From positions 80,959 to 144,958 of the forward strand of contig NZ_JFZC01000004.1 of NCBI RefSeq assembly GCF_000648615.1: a stretch of DNA of 64,000 nucleotides, written 5' to 3'. The translations under genes and the position numbers were made by a program. How positions within the stretch are numbered: position 1 is the first letter of the stretch; the number at the start of each line of letters is the position of its first letter. Source of the stretch: Sporolactobacillus terrae DSM 11697 (GTDB taxonomy: Bacteria > Bacillota > Bacilli > Bacillales > Sporolactobacillaceae). Under the pieces are notes generated by a model that saw nothing but the letters and a program-made list of their open reading frames with translations, did not search any database and was not told the DNA's origin. This document shows, piece by piece, positions 8,453-17,357 of the stretch.

Positions 8453-8995
8453 TCATTTATTTTCGAGGCGACGCATGCTCGCTGCTCTTTTTTTGGTAAA
8501 TTCCTGCTCCAACTCATCCAACTGAATAAACGCCAGATAACGCGCCGGTTGACGAAGCAAGTAACCAAGTCGTTCGTCAATATTCAATGGTGCGTAGGGA
8601 GCAGCCTTGATCTGTTGGATCAAATCGTCATGAACTAATGAGGAAACCGGAGCGCCCGCAGACCAGCAAAGCTGATCAATGAATGCAGCAATGCAACGAA
8701 TCATCGGCTTTCGAACCAAAGCTTGATCACGCTGGTGAAAAAGCACGCGAAGCGCTTCGCTGCGCTCCTTCCAGTACGCATGAAAAAAATTGTCCTCTTC
8801 CTGCCAGGGCCACTTTTCCAGCTGATTGGGCGCATTTACATTTATATAAAGTAAATCATAGAGAAAGGGAATCTGATAAACCTCTTTTTCCGAGAGTACA
8901 CCGTCAATGACCTGCTGCTTTTCGTAAAATGGGAAAACTTGAAACGTTTGAGGCAGCTCAAGCTTTAGAAATGGCTTTGTCAAACTTGCTTTCAC
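8453..8995 (-). CDS. ypoC: YpoC family protein, unknown function
   Basis: A 180-residue soluble protein. It lies directly after nth and before the ponA-recU pair, exactly the B. subtilis ypoC position, and has the expected length. The sequence is rich in aromatic residues (FYEKQQVID, WPWQEEDNFFHAYW) and ends in a basic helix. GTG at 8993-8995 is taken as the start; a TTG at 8981-8983 has GAGGTG nine bases upstream and is an equally good candidate. The gene overlaps the end of nth by 26 to 38 bases, so translation is likely coupled. Function is unknown for the family. Confidence 0.75.
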   Translation of the reverse strand: MKASLTKPFLKLELPQTFQVFPFYEKQQVIDGVLSEKEVYQIPFLYDLLYINVNAPNQLEKWPWQEEDNFFHAYWKERSEALRVLFHQRDQALVRKPMIRCIAAFIDQLCWSAGAPVSSLVHDDLIQQIKAAPYAPLNIDERLGYLLRQPARYLAFIQLDELEQEFTKKRAASMRRLENK

Positions 8996-9635
8996 CTCTT
9001 CTCATTCGTTTCTGCCCCTCTCGGCATACGTCAAGAAGCGGACATTCCGGACACTTCGGATTTTGTGCTCTACAATGATAGCGTCCGAAAAAAATCAGAC
9101 GATGATGCGTTTCCGACCACTTCTCCCTGGGAACCCGCCGCATCAATGTCTTCTCGACTTCAAGGACGCTGTCCTTCCATCGGCAGATTCCCAGCCGCTT
9201 GGTTACCCGTTCAACATGGGTGTCAACAGCAAGAGCGGGTTCACCAAATGCAACCGAGACAATCACATTCGCTGTTTTTCGTCCAATACCGGGAAGTTTG
9301 ATGAGTTCATTACGAGTTGTTGGCAGCTCGCCATTATACTTTTCAATGAGCATCTGACACATTTGCCGTATATGTTTCGCCTTATTTCGGTAAAGCCCAA
9401 TAGAGCGCAGATCATTTTGAAGTTCTTCAATGGGTACAGCTAGGTAATCCTCAGGCTCATGATATTTTTGAAATAGACTCGGTGTGACGCGATTGACTAG
9501 AGCATCGGTACATTGTGCGGAAAGCATCACCGCAATCGCCAGTTCAAAAGGATTGGAATGGTTTAATTCACAATGGGCATCAGGAAACATGTCTGCTATC
9601 GTATTTAAGATGTAGTCACATTGTTTTTGGTTCAG
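8958..9635 (-). CDS. nth: Endonuclease III (DNA glycosylase/AP lyase)
   Basis: About 225 residues. The helix-hairpin-helix LPGIGRKTANVI carries the catalytic Lys, and VDTHVERV carries the catalytic Asp. The C-terminal [4Fe-4S] cluster ligands are visible as C-x6-C-x2-C-x5-C in CRAQNPKCPECPLLDVC. It removes oxidised pyrimidines in base excision repair. The start is unclear: there is no ATG, GTG or TTG with a ribosome site. CTG at 9633-9635 has AGGAAGG nine bases upstream and matches the N-terminus of homologues; TTG at 9669-9671 lies inside dnaD and lacks a ribosome site. The gene follows dnaD with 14 bases between them, an operon arrangement conserved in Bacillales. Confidence 0.93.
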   Translation of the reverse strand: MNQKQCDYILNTIADMFPDAHCELNHSNPFELAIAVMLSAQCTDALVNRVTPSLFQKYHEPEDYLAVPIEELQNDLRSIGLYRNKAKHIRQMCQMLIEKYNGELPTTRNELIKLPGIGRKTANVIVSVAFGEPALAVDTHVERVTKRLGICRWKDSVLEVEKTLMRRVPREKWSETHHRLIFFGRYHCRAQNPKCPECPLLDVCREGQKRMRRGESKFDKAISKA

Positions 9636-9649
9636 GAGTTTGCACCTTC

Positions 9650-10351
9650 CTAATCGAGTTTGCCTAGCCAATTATACGTCGGCATTTTCGGAACATCGCT
9701 TTTTTCTTGTTTGGTCACTGTGTTACGATGTTGGTGAGCTCTGATTTTTTCACCATGTTTCTTTGCCTGATCCAATGTTTTGATTCCGTTTTTCTTCCAG
9801 TCAAATAAGATGCGATCGATATAACGGAAATTCATTTTTCCGGATAGAACCGCTTCACGCAAGGCACCTTTAATCAACGATGGCGAATGGTGGTCTTGAT
9901 CCAGCCACATCGCAAGCGTCTCGCACTCAATTGGCGAAAGCGGTCTTGCAAATTCATTTTCAAACAACGTATACAGCTTATCATCGTTTTCTGTTGACAC
10001 CTTGCTCACCCTCTTTGAGTAAGCGGCGCGAATCAGCTTGTTCCAAAGCGGCTCCAACGAGTACGCTTCAGAATATAGTTTACGATCATTTTTTTGTATG
10101 ATTGCCAAATAGCCGCGTTGGATTAAGCTGCGCAGACAATCTGCGCACGCGGTTTCATCAAAGCTCATTCTGCTCGCCAAATCGTCAAACGTTGGAAAAT
10201 CGTCACCTTTACTTAGAAATGAGTGGATTTGAACCAGCAACATACACTCTTGCTCATTCAAACCAATCCCGTGATAGTTTTCAATAAGAAGTGACGGGAC
10301 AGTGACACTGCCGTTCCCAACGAGTTCAAGCATGAAATTCATATCCATCAT
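9650..10351 (-). CDS. dnaD: DNA replication initiation protein DnaD
   Basis: A 233-residue protein with an N-terminal winged-helix domain (about 1-110, with FDDLASRMSFDETACADCL) and a C-terminal DnaD/DnaB domain (about 130-200, including WKKNGIKTLDQAKKHGEK). It acts with DnaB and DnaI to load the replicative helicase at oriC and at restarting forks. The start at ATG 10349-10351 is preferred because GAGGTG stands eight bases upstream; an earlier in-frame ATG overlaps that site. The asnS-dnaD-nth-ypoC order is conserved with B. subtilis, but a terminator hairpin separates asnS from dnaD here. Confidence 0.94.
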   Translation of the reverse strand: MMDMNFMLELVGNGSVTVPSLLIENYHGIGLNEQECMLLVQIHSFLSKGDDFPTFDDLASRMSFDETACADCLRSLIQRGYLAIIQKNDRKLYSEAYSLEPLWNKLIRAAYSKRVSKVSTENDDKLYTLFENEFARPLSPIECETLAMWLDQDHHSPSLIKGALREAVLSGKMNFRYIDRILFDWKKNGIKTLDQAKKHGEKIRAHQHRNTVTKQEKSDVPKMPTYNWLGKLD

Positions 10352-10446
10352 TCTATGACACCTCATTGAACATTATAGCATGGATCATCGCAGACTGCGG
10401 TCCATGTACTGAGGGAGATTCTCTCAAATTGCACCGCAAAAATAGC

Positions 10447-10470
10447 AAAAGACTCGGGAACACCCGAGTC
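10447..10470 (-). terminator. Terminator after asnS
   Basis: On the minus strand an 8-base-pair GC-rich stem GACTCGGG/CCCGAGTC with a TGTT loop is followed by TTTT. It lies just past the asnS stop and upstream of dnaD, so dnaD transcription probably needs read-through or its own promoter. Confidence 0.8.
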
Positions 10471-10491
10471 TATCACCATGAAAAACCTCGA

Positions 10492-11784
10492 TTAAGGATA
10501 GATACGATTCAACAATCTCGGGAACGGAATCGTCTCGCGGATGTGATCCAATCCGCAAATCCATGCGATTGCTCGCTCTAGCCCCAACCCGAATCCCGAA
10601 TGTGGAACGGTGCCATATTGGCGAAGTTCCAGATACCACTGGTACGCAGGATCCGTAAGATGGAACGCTTCATAGCGCTTCTTCATCAGTTCCAGATCAT
10701 CGATTCGCTGGCTTCCGCCAATAATTTCACCATAACCTTCCGGTGCCAAAAGATCGGCGCAAAGAACGACATCGTCACGTTCAGGATCCGGTTTCATATA
10801 GAATGCCTTAACTTTTGTCGGGTATTTCGTCACGAAAACCGGGACATCGAAATGTTCAGCAATTGCGGTTTCATGTGGTGAACCAAAATCATCGCCCCAT
10901 TCAATATCATTAAATCCTTCTTTCTTTAAGAAGTCAATCGCTTCATCATAGCTGATACGCGGGAACGGTGCTTTAATCTTCTCAAGCCTTGTCGTGTCAC
11001 GTCCAATCGCTTTAAGCTCCGATTGACAATTGTTCAAAACACGTTGAACAAGATAAGCTACATAGTTTTCTTGAACCTTTAGACTTTCTTCATGATCACA
11101 GAAGGCCATTTCCGGTTCAATCATCCAGAACTCAATCAAATGCCGCCGTGTTTTTGATTTCTCAGCACGGAAAGCCGGTCCAAACGAGAATACCTTTCCA
11201 AAAGCCATTGCAGCAGCTTCCATATAGAGCTGCCCGCTTTGCGAGAGATAGGCATCACGATCGAAATATTTTGTATGGAAGAGATCGGTGGTTCCCTCTG
11301 CAGAACTTCCGGTCAGAATCGGCGGGTCAACTTTAATAAAGCCGTGATCATTAAAGAAATCATAAGTTGCTTTGATCACTTCATTGCGAATACGCAAAAT
11401 GGCATGCTGCCTGCTGGAACGCAGCCACAGGTGCCGGTGATCCATTAAGAACTCAACGCCATGCTCCTTAGGGGTGATCGGGTAATCATGTGCCATTTGA
11501 ATAATCTCCAGATCAGTGACCGTTAACTCAAATCCACTTGGCGCGCGTTTATCTTCGCGCACACTTCCCGTAACATAGAGCGAGCTTTCTTGTGTTAATT
11601 CTTTCGCCTTTTCCCAATTTTCTTCACTGATCTCATTTTTTAGAACAACGGCTTGAATAAATCCAGTGCCGTCCCGAAGTTCCAAAAAGGCAATCTTACC
11701 GCTTGATCGTTTGTTGGCCAGCCATGCACCAATGGTCACTTCATCGCCCAAATGATCTTTCACTTCAGAAATTCTTACATTCAT
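10492..11784 (-). CDS. asnS: Asparaginyl-tRNA synthetase
   Basis: About 430 residues, class IIb aminoacyl-tRNA synthetase. An N-terminal OB-fold anticodon-binding domain ([26 protein letters not shown]) is followed by the catalytic core with motif 2 [21 protein letters not shown] and motif 3 [10 protein letters not shown] near the end. It charges tRNA-Asn. The start MNVRISEVK is used (ATG 11782-11784), as in homologues; an earlier in-frame ATG at 11802 adds six unlikely residues. It follows aspB with a short gap in the conserved ypmB-aspB-asnS order, which couples aspartate formation with asparagine charging. Confidence 0.96.
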   Translation of the reverse strand: MNVRISEVKDHLGDEVTIGAWLANKRSSGKIAFLELRDGTGFIQAVVLKNEISEENWEKAKELTQESSLYVTGSVREDKRAPSGFELTVTDLEIIQMAHDYPITPKEHGVEFLMDHRHLWLRSSRQHAILRIRNEVIKATYDFFNDHGFIKVDPPILTGSSAEGTTDLFHTKYFDRDAYLSQSGQLYMEAAAMAFGKVFSFGPAFRAEKSKTRRHLIEFWMIEPEMAFCDHEESLKVQENYVAYLVQRVLNNCQSELKAIGRDTTRLEKIKAPFPRISYDEAIDFLKKEGFNDIEWGDDFGSPHETAIAEHFDVPVFVTKYPTKVKAFYMKPDPERDDVVLCADLLAPEGYGEIIGGSQRIDDLELMKKRYEAFHLTDPAYQWYLELRQYGTVPHSGFGLGLERAIAWICGLDHIRETIPFPRLLNRIYP

Positions 11785-11814
11785 TTTCCATGACCCCCGC
11801 ATTCATGTAACAAA

Positions 11815-12999
11815 TTACTTTGTATGTTCTTTAATAAAGTGTTCGATGCGATCGAGCGCTTTTTCCAAATTATCTAAGGATGTCGCATAGGATAAGCGGA
11901 TATAATCAGGCATTCCGAAACCTGCACCGGGAACTACGGCAACCTTTTCTTCGTCTAGTAATGCTTTGACCCAATCTGTAACACATGAAAAACCACATGC
12001 ATCACTCAATGGTCGTATATTTGGGAAGAGATAAAAGGCCCCTTGAGGTTTGACACAAGTCACACCAGGCAAGTTCACCAATCTCGGGTATATTGTATTT
12101 AATCGTTGTTCAAACGCCTGACGCATGGTTTCGATACTTTCTTGAGGACCGTTATACGCCGCAATTGCCGCATATTGTGACACTGACGCCGGGTTTGATG
12201 TACTGTGACTTGCTATATTTGTCATCGCTTGAATTAAGGCCGCATCAGCTGCCGCATAGCCGATACGCCAACCGGTCATTGAATGTGATTTAGAGACTCC
12301 GTTAACAACAACCGTCTGTGCTTTCACTGATTCAGACAATTGTGCAATTGAGAAGAAACAGTTGCCATTATAAACGAGCTTTTCATAGATTTCATCCGAA
12401 ATAATCACAAGATCATGTTTCACACAAAACTCAGCAATCGGTTCAAGTTCTTCTTTAGAATAGATCATCCCGGTCGGATTGCTCGGCGAATTAATAAGCA
12501 CTGCTTTCGTTTTTGCAGTAACCGCTTTTTCCAAATCAGCAACCGTGATTTTGAAATGATCGCGCTCGGAGGTCTCAATTGTGATTGGAACACCTCCAGC
12601 TAGTTTAACCTGTTCCGTGTAACTTACCCAATATGGAGCAGGAATAATCACTTCGTCAGATGGATTCAGCAAGGCTTGGAAGAGCAAATAAAGAACGTGC
12701 TTCGCACCGTTTCCAACAATAATTTGATTTCGTTCATAGTCAAATCCTTGATCACGCTTTAATTTTTTGATAATGGCATCCTTCAGTTCTGGAAGACCTG
12801 CCGAAGGCGTATATTTCGTATGTCCGGCTTGTGCAGCCTCCGTTGCTGCATCAATAATAAATTCAGGTGTATTAAAATCTGGTTGTCCTGCCCCTAGTCC
12901 GATGACATCAAACCCACTTGCTTTCAATTCGTTCGCCTTCGCTGTAATGGCAAGGGTACTTGACGGAGTGATCATTTCCGCTCTTCTTGCAAATTGCAT
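11815..12999 (-). CDS. aspB: Aspartate aminotransferase, class I fold
   Basis: About 394 residues, a PLP-dependent aminotransferase of subgroup I-gamma. Visible motifs are SPSNPTG, the Schiff-base lysine in SKSHSMTGWRIGY, and the arginine near the C-terminus in DYIRLSYATS that binds the substrate carboxylate. It interconverts aspartate and oxaloacetate with glutamate and 2-oxoglutarate. The start is set at ATG 12997-12999 (MQFARRAEMI) because AGGGAGG stands a few bases upstream. It sits between ypmB and asnS as in B. subtilis. Confidence 0.94.
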   Translation of the reverse strand: MQFARRAEMITPSSTLAITAKANELKASGFDVIGLGAGQPDFNTPEFIIDAATEAAQAGHTKYTPSAGLPELKDAIIKKLKRDQGFDYERNQIIVGNGAKHVLYLLFQALLNPSDEVIIPAPYWVSYTEQVKLAGGVPITIETSERDHFKITVADLEKAVTAKTKAVLINSPSNPTGMIYSKEELEPIAEFCVKHDLVIISDEIYEKLVYNGNCFFSIAQLSESVKAQTVVVNGVSKSHSMTGWRIGYAAADAALIQAMTNIASHSTSNPASVSQYAAIAAYNGPQESIETMRQAFEQRLNTIYPRLVNLPGVTCVKPQGAFYLFPNIRPLSDACGFSCVTDWVKALLDEEKVAVVPGAGFGMPDYIRLSYATSLDNLEKALDRIEHFIKEHTK

Positions 13000-13038
13000 T
13001 CTCTCTTCCTCCCTGAACATTTATCAAGATCAGCACAG

Positions 13039-13530
13039 TTACAAATTTAGAATTCGTTGTGCTTCTTTCCCAGAATCAAAATAAAATGAAACATAATTAT
13101 AATGTTGATTCGGGCTTAAAAAGGTAATTTCCCATACCGGATTGCCATTGATCGCCCCGAGTCGAACGGAAATGAGTCGTTTAACATCGAACCTCTGACG
13201 TTCAAAAAGGGTCAAAACTTGATTCTTTGTTATCCCGTCACTTGCTCTGCGTTCAATATAAGCCGCTTTTTTCGAATCATCGGGCACCCAAAAATAAACC
13301 GTTTTCCCATTTCTTTTGGCCTTAACCACTTGATAGGCATCTGACCCATGATAAGCTGAAACAGAAAGCGTGCGATCAAAGGAATAATGCTGCTTTGCTT
13401 TCTCAACCGCTGCTGCCGCGTCATGCGTTTGATTACTCATGTTGCTTGAATACAAATGCCAAGCACCAAAAATCAAGATCAATAACACAGTAAAAGCAGT
13501 GACATAAATCCATGTTCGTGTTGTTCTCAA
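13039..13530 (-). CDS. ypmB: YpmB family membrane-anchored protein (DUF5590)
   Basis: A 163-residue protein with one N-terminal transmembrane helix (residues 8-27, IYVTAFTVLLILIFGAWHLY) and an extracytoplasmic domain with two similar alpha-beta halves. It is the upstream neighbour of aspB and asnS, as ypmB is in B. subtilis. The start appears to be TTG at 13528-13530 with GGTGA upstream. Function is unknown. The dinG and ypmA genes that usually precede ypmB are missing; instead a structured leader region lies upstream. Confidence 0.78.
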   Translation of the reverse strand: MRTTRTWIYVTAFTVLLILIFGAWHLYSSNMSNQTHDAAAAVEKAKQHYSFDRTLSVSAYHGSDAYQVVKAKRNGKTVYFWVPDDSKKAAYIERRASDGITKNQVLTLFERQRFDVKRLISVRLGAINGNPVWEITFLSPNQHYNYVSFYFDSGKEAQRILNL

Positions 13531-13870
13531 AAAATCACCCGAATCACTTTATGTATCTGGCGAACCACGCGTCACGCGGTGCCGCCATTGCCAAATACTG
13601 GCGGGTATAACCCTTACCCTTTCCGTTTAAACTACGCCTACCCAGTTATGGGAAAAAAGCTCCTGAACCGACTTATGCATTGCGGGTAAACCCGGTCTTT
13701 CGGGTTTATTTTCATTTGCTCAGCAAAATAATCGTATCGATTCTTCCGGTAGATTGCAAGATCATTTTTTGTTCGAACCACCGGTTGCCCTCATACACGA
13801 ACTGCGTGATTCCACCCTTTTAAATAATTATAACAAAATGCTGCTCGTTCTGTGCGATAATTGAAACGCT
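13531..13870 (-). other. 340-base structured intergenic region between birA and ypmB, candidate leader RNA
   Basis: Several hairpins are visible on the minus strand: CCGGUGG/CUACCGG (13740s to 13780s), AAACCCG/CGGGTTT (13688-13707), CCGCCA/TGGCGG (13582-13602) and ACCGCG/CGUGGU (13565-13581). A TATAAT at 13825-13835 precedes an AAAGGGTGG ribosome-like site and a 28-codon GTG-started frame ending at 13712. GGCACCGCG at 13575-13583 partly matches the T-box consensus. I cannot name the element; it is either a leader regulating ypmB-aspB-asnS or an independent small RNA. Confidence 0.45.
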
Positions 13871-14860
13871 TTAATCCCACTCAACATCTGCAGAATATAC
13901 ATTTGCAATGGTTCCATCCGTCTTTTTCAATCGCAGCACTCCGTCATCATTAATCCCCAATGCCGTACCAATGAGAACGCGTCCCCCAGGTTGACGTACT
14001 TTTATCTGTTTTCCTAAATTCAGCGCACGCTTTTCCCAAAGCGGTCGTATTTTTTTAAATCCTTCGCTCAAATACAACTGATACAGCGTCTCAAACGAAG
14101 CGAAAAATTGCTGCACAATCGGCGCTAAGGCAAACTGTTTTCCTGTCAGCGATGCAAGGGAGGCTGCCTCGCTTTTTATTGGATCGGGAAAAGCAGTTGT
14201 ATTGACATTAAATCCGATGCCGATTACCACAGCTTTTACATAAGTAGCCTCTGCCATTAGTTCAGTTAAAATTCCGACAAGTTTTTTTCCTTCAAACAAT
14301 AGATCGTTCGGCCATTTGATCCCGCATGACAAACCTGCCTGTTTTTCAATGGTTTCAGCCGCTGCCACAGCGGTTAGTAATGTAAGCTGCGGCGTTTGAT
14401 CGATCGGAAGCTCCGGTCGCAAAATTAAGCTCAACGCAATGTTCGTCCCACGCTGCGATTGCCACGTATGCCCCAGTCTTCCACGCCCGCTTGTCTGTTC
14501 ATTGGTTAGTACAACGGTTCCGTGCTCAGCACCTTCATCAGCAAGGCGCAGCGCTTCTTTTTGTGTTGATCCTATTGCGTCATAAAAACAGATGTGTCGC
14601 CCAATTACCTTTGTTGTTAGATGGGCGCTTACCGCTGCTTCACTTAATCCCATTGGAGCATCAATAAGCTTATAGCCTTTTTTTTGTACCGATGAGATCT
14701 GATACCCTTCAGCGATTAGTGATTGAATGTGCTTCCATACTGCCGTTCGTGAGCAGCCGATGTGTTCAGAGATCCATTGTCCGGAAAGAAATTGATCATT
14801 GTGTGTATAGAGCAGTTTTAGAATTGCTCCTTTTGTTGAGTGCTCCACTCTTTGAACCAT
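13871..14860 (-). CDS. birA: Biotin-protein ligase / biotin operon repressor
   Basis: A 329-residue bifunctional protein. An N-terminal winged helix (about 8-65, with CSRTAVWKHIQSL) gives DNA binding. The central ligase domain has the ATP/biotin-binding motif SGRGRLGHTWQS, the segment IKWPNDLLF with its conserved K, and a C-terminal SH3-like cap. It makes biotinyl-AMP, loads it onto carboxylases and represses biotin genes. GGAGGAG lies seven bases before the ATG. The gene overlaps the end of cca by 43 bases, the same order as in B. subtilis; panBCD, which follow birA there, are absent. Confidence 0.95.
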   Translation of the reverse strand: MVQRVEHSTKGAILKLLYTHNDQFLSGQWISEHIGCSRTAVWKHIQSLIAEGYQISSVQKKGYKLIDAPMGLSEAAVSAHLTTKVIGRHICFYDAIGSTQKEALRLADEGAEHGTVVLTNEQTSGRGRLGHTWQSQRGTNIALSLILRPELPIDQTPQLTLLTAVAAAETIEKQAGLSCGIKWPNDLLFEGKKLVGILTELMAEATYVKAVVIGIGFNVNTTAFPDPIKSEAASLASLTGKQFALAPIVQQFFASFETLYQLYLSEGFKKIRPLWEKRALNLGKQIKVRQPGGRVLIGTALGINDDGVLRLKKTDGTIANVYSADVEWD

Positions 14861-16032
14861 AATCGAATCTCCTCCGTCTCATTTTTTACCCGCTCATTGA
14901 CTACTTCACGCTCGAGTTCACTGATCACTTGAGCAAGCCATGGTCCCGGTCGTTTGTTGGCCCACTGTTTGAATTCATTTCCAGTTGCGGCAAGTTCCGC
15001 TCGCGAATGAATCGGACATGCTTCCCATATCCTCCTGACGTCACTTTCCCGATCAGCCAAGCTGCTTTGCAAAATCATTCCCAGTGCAGCGCATACGCGA
15101 TCAGCAGCATTGGCATTGTCTGGCCCATCTGAATAGATCGTTTCTCTCGTCCACGCTTGCGCCTTGCGCAGTTTCAATAAATCCAAAAGATGGGCGGTTT
15201 GCTGTCGCAGGCGGTTGGACCATTTCCATGCTTTTGCAAAGGCATAGCTATCCTTTATGCCAAGTGCGGAAAGAAATGCAGTCCATCGCTCAGCATCAGA
15301 ACGAAGCACAGTAAAATGAACGTCAAGGACCTCCTTAGCATCTGCCTGCTCAAGCAGCGGCAGTACATGGATGCACTGCGTTTCAAAAAGCAGCCGAAGT
15401 GCTTGTGTCGCCGCTTTCCCCGCAAGCAGACGCGTCATTTCCTGATTCACCCGTTCAATGGAAATATTTTTTAATAGCACGGCCTGCTTGCGAAAAGCAT
15501 GACGCTCACTGCTGCCTAGTGTAAATTCAAGCTCTGATGCAAACCGCATCCCACGCATGATGCGTAGCGGGTCCTCGCTGATCCGCTCCTCCGCACACCC
15601 CACTGTGCGAATGCGTTTCATGCGCAGATCACGTTGTCCATTGAATAGGTCAATGATTTTTCCCGTTCGATCCATCGCTAGGGCATTGATGGTGAAATCG
15701 CGTCGCATCAAGTCCTGATCCACCGACGACACAAACGCAACCTGACTGGGATGACGGTAGTCCTCATAAGCTGCTTCGGAACGAAACGTGGTGATTTCAT
15801 AAGTTTTTCCGCCTGAAAGAACGGCAACCGTGCCGTGATCGATGCCAACCGGTATGGTCCGTTTAAATAGTGAGACAACGTCAGCTGGTCGTGCCGACGT
15901 TGCAATATCAATATCATGGATTGGTCGCCCAAGCAAATAATCGCGTACTGCTCCGCCAACAATATACGCACCAAATCCATGGTTGATTAATTGATCAAGT
16001 AATCGTTCAGCTTGCTTAAAAGGAAAACGCAA
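14818..16032 (-). CDS. cca: CCA-adding tRNA nucleotidyltransferase
   Basis: A 404-residue class II nucleotidyltransferase. The head domain shows VGGAVRDYLLGRPIHDIDIA, with the DxD metal ligands in HDIDIA, and RRDFTINAL follows. The RNA-binding segment DPLRIMRGMRFASELEF comes next. It adds or repairs the 3' CCA of tRNAs. The start is TTG at 16030-16032, preceded at six bases by GAGGTG. In B. subtilis bshB1 and bshA lie between mgsA and cca; here only 36 bases separate the two genes. Confidence 0.94.
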   Translation of the reverse strand: MRFPFKQAERLLDQLINHGFGAYIVGGAVRDYLLGRPIHDIDIATSARPADVVSLFKRTIPVGIDHGTVAVLSGGKTYEITTFRSEAAYEDYRHPSQVAFVSSVDQDLMRRDFTINALAMDRTGKIIDLFNGQRDLRMKRIRTVGCAEERISEDPLRIMRGMRFASELEFTLGSSERHAFRKQAVLLKNISIERVNQEMTRLLAGKAATQALRLLFETQCIHVLPLLEQADAKEVLDVHFTVLRSDAERWTAFLSALGIKDSYAFAKAWKWSNRLRQQTAHLLDLLKLRKAQAWTRETIYSDGPDNANAADRVCAALGMILQSSLADRESDVRRIWEACPIHSRAELAATGNEFKQWANKRPGPWLAQVISELEREVVNERVKNETEEIRLWFKEWSTQQKEQF

Positions 16033-16068
16033 AAGGACACCTCATTTATATCAATACAAAAACTGTGC

Positions 16069-16482
16069 TTATTTATTTTCTTTGTTCTGGTGCAGAAGCT
16101 CTCGCCAATGCAATTCGCCATGCATCAATGCATACATCAAAATCTCTGCTGAAGCGAGATTTGTCGCAAGCGGAATACGGTACACGTCGCTTAATCGCAG
16201 CAGAGCATTAACATCAGGCTCATGCGGCTGCGCAGTCAGCGGATCGCGAAGAAAGACAACCAAATCCATTTGATTGGCGGCAATCATTGCACCGATTTGC
16301 TGATCACCGCCCAGCGGTCCTGATTGAAAACGATGAACCGTTAGGCCTGTCGCCTCCATGACCTTCGATCCTGTTGTTCCAGTCGCATACAACGCATGCT
16401 TTTTTAATAGCGATTTATAGACGATGGTAAAATTGACCATTTCCGGTTTCTTCTTATCATGGGCAATCAATGCAATCTTCAT
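16069..16482 (-). CDS. mgsA: Methylglyoxal synthase
   Basis: A 137-residue protein of full family length. Diagnostic stretches are [11 protein letters not shown] at the N-terminus, the phosphate-binding [16 protein letters not shown] with the catalytic Asp, and FLRDPL. It converts dihydroxyacetone phosphate to methylglyoxal, a glycolytic bypass that frees phosphate. It follows dapB closely on the same strand, the conserved Bacillales dapB-mgsA order. Confidence 0.96.
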   Translation of the reverse strand: MKIALIAHDKKKPEMVNFTIVYKSLLKKHALYATGTTGSKVMEATGLTVHRFQSGPLGGDQQIGAMIAANQMDLVVFLRDPLTAQPHEPDVNALLRLSDVYRIPLATNLASAEILMYALMHGELHWRELLHQNKENK

Positions 16483-16525
16483 GCTTTTAGCACACCTCGA
16501 TCCCTTGGATGCTCGTCCATGTCAT

Positions 16526-17338
16526 TTAATCAAGAATATTTTCAAGACCGTATACTAACGTTTCCAAATCCATCACTGTTTTTGCCGCATAATGCACACC
16601 GTTCATGAATGAAGCACGATCCATGGAATCATGACGAAGCGTGAGCAGTTCCCCTTTACCACCGAAAAGGACTTCTTGATGGGCAATTAACCCAGGAAGA
16701 CGGACACTGTGAATCCGCATTCCTTCATAATCAGCGCCACGTGCACCTGGAAGTGTTTCTTTTTCATCGGCTGCACCTTGTTTTTTTGCTTGGCGCGTTT
16801 TTGTCATCAGTTCAGCGGTTTTAACTGCTGTTCCAGATGGCGCATCCTTTTTCTTATCATGATGCAATTCAATAATTTCCGCATCGGGGAAATACTTTGC
16901 AGCCATTTGACTGAACTTCATCACAAGAACGGCACCAATGGCAAAATTTGGAGCGATGATGCCGCCAAGTTTTTTTTCATCCATTTGTGAACGGTATGCC
17001 GCAACGTCATCATTGCTGAATCCGGATGTACCAATAACTGGACGTACGCCATAATCAATTGCCTTTTGAAGATTACGTTTTCCTGAGTCAGGATTGGTGA
17101 AGTCAATCAGGATATCTGCTTGCTCATTCGAAAAACAAGCATCAATGTCCGTATAAACCTTTGCATCCGCCCCCTCTGCTCCCGGGACCAACTCTGAAAC
17201 ACGAGCACCATCATGACCATGGTCAACAGCTGCCACCAGTATCAGATCAGGCGCCTTCTCGATCATACGAATGGTTTCCGAACCCATTCGTCCTCTCGGT
17301 CCGGCTACAATAATACGAAGTTCTTTTTTCTCAGTCAT
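16526..17338 (-). CDS. dapB: 4-hydroxy-tetrahydrodipicolinate reductase
   Basis: A 270-residue enzyme of lysine and diaminopimelate synthesis. The N-terminal nucleotide-binding loop is GPRGRMG, and the catalytic/substrate motif ELHHDKKKDAPSGTA holds the conserved His pair, Lys and SGTA loop. It reduces the DapA product with NAD(P)H; in spore-formers the same pathway also supplies dipicolinate. The ATG follows GGAAGGGAAC. It lies 19 bases after the MazG-like gene and 43 before mgsA, so an operon is likely. Confidence 0.95.
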   Translation of the reverse strand: MTEKKELRIIVAGPRGRMGSETIRMIEKAPDLILVAAVDHGHDGARVSELVPGAEGADAKVYTDIDACFSNEQADILIDFTNPDSGKRNLQKAIDYGVRPVIGTSGFSNDDVAAYRSQMDEKKLGGIIAPNFAIGAVLVMKFSQMAAKYFPDAEIIELHHDKKKDAPSGTAVKTAELMTKTRQAKKQGAADEKETLPGARGADYEGMRIHSVRLPGLIAHQEVLFGGKGELLTLRHDSMDRASFMNGVHYAAKTVMDLETLVYGLENILD

Positions 17339-17357
17339 GTTGTTTAAGTTCCCTTCC

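Noticed and set aside
13760..13790. tRNA-like T-loop GGTTCGAAC in the birA-ypmB gap
   Set aside because: No acceptor, D or anticodon arms can be built around it at tRNA distances; it is part of a longer stem CCGGTGG/CTACCGG.
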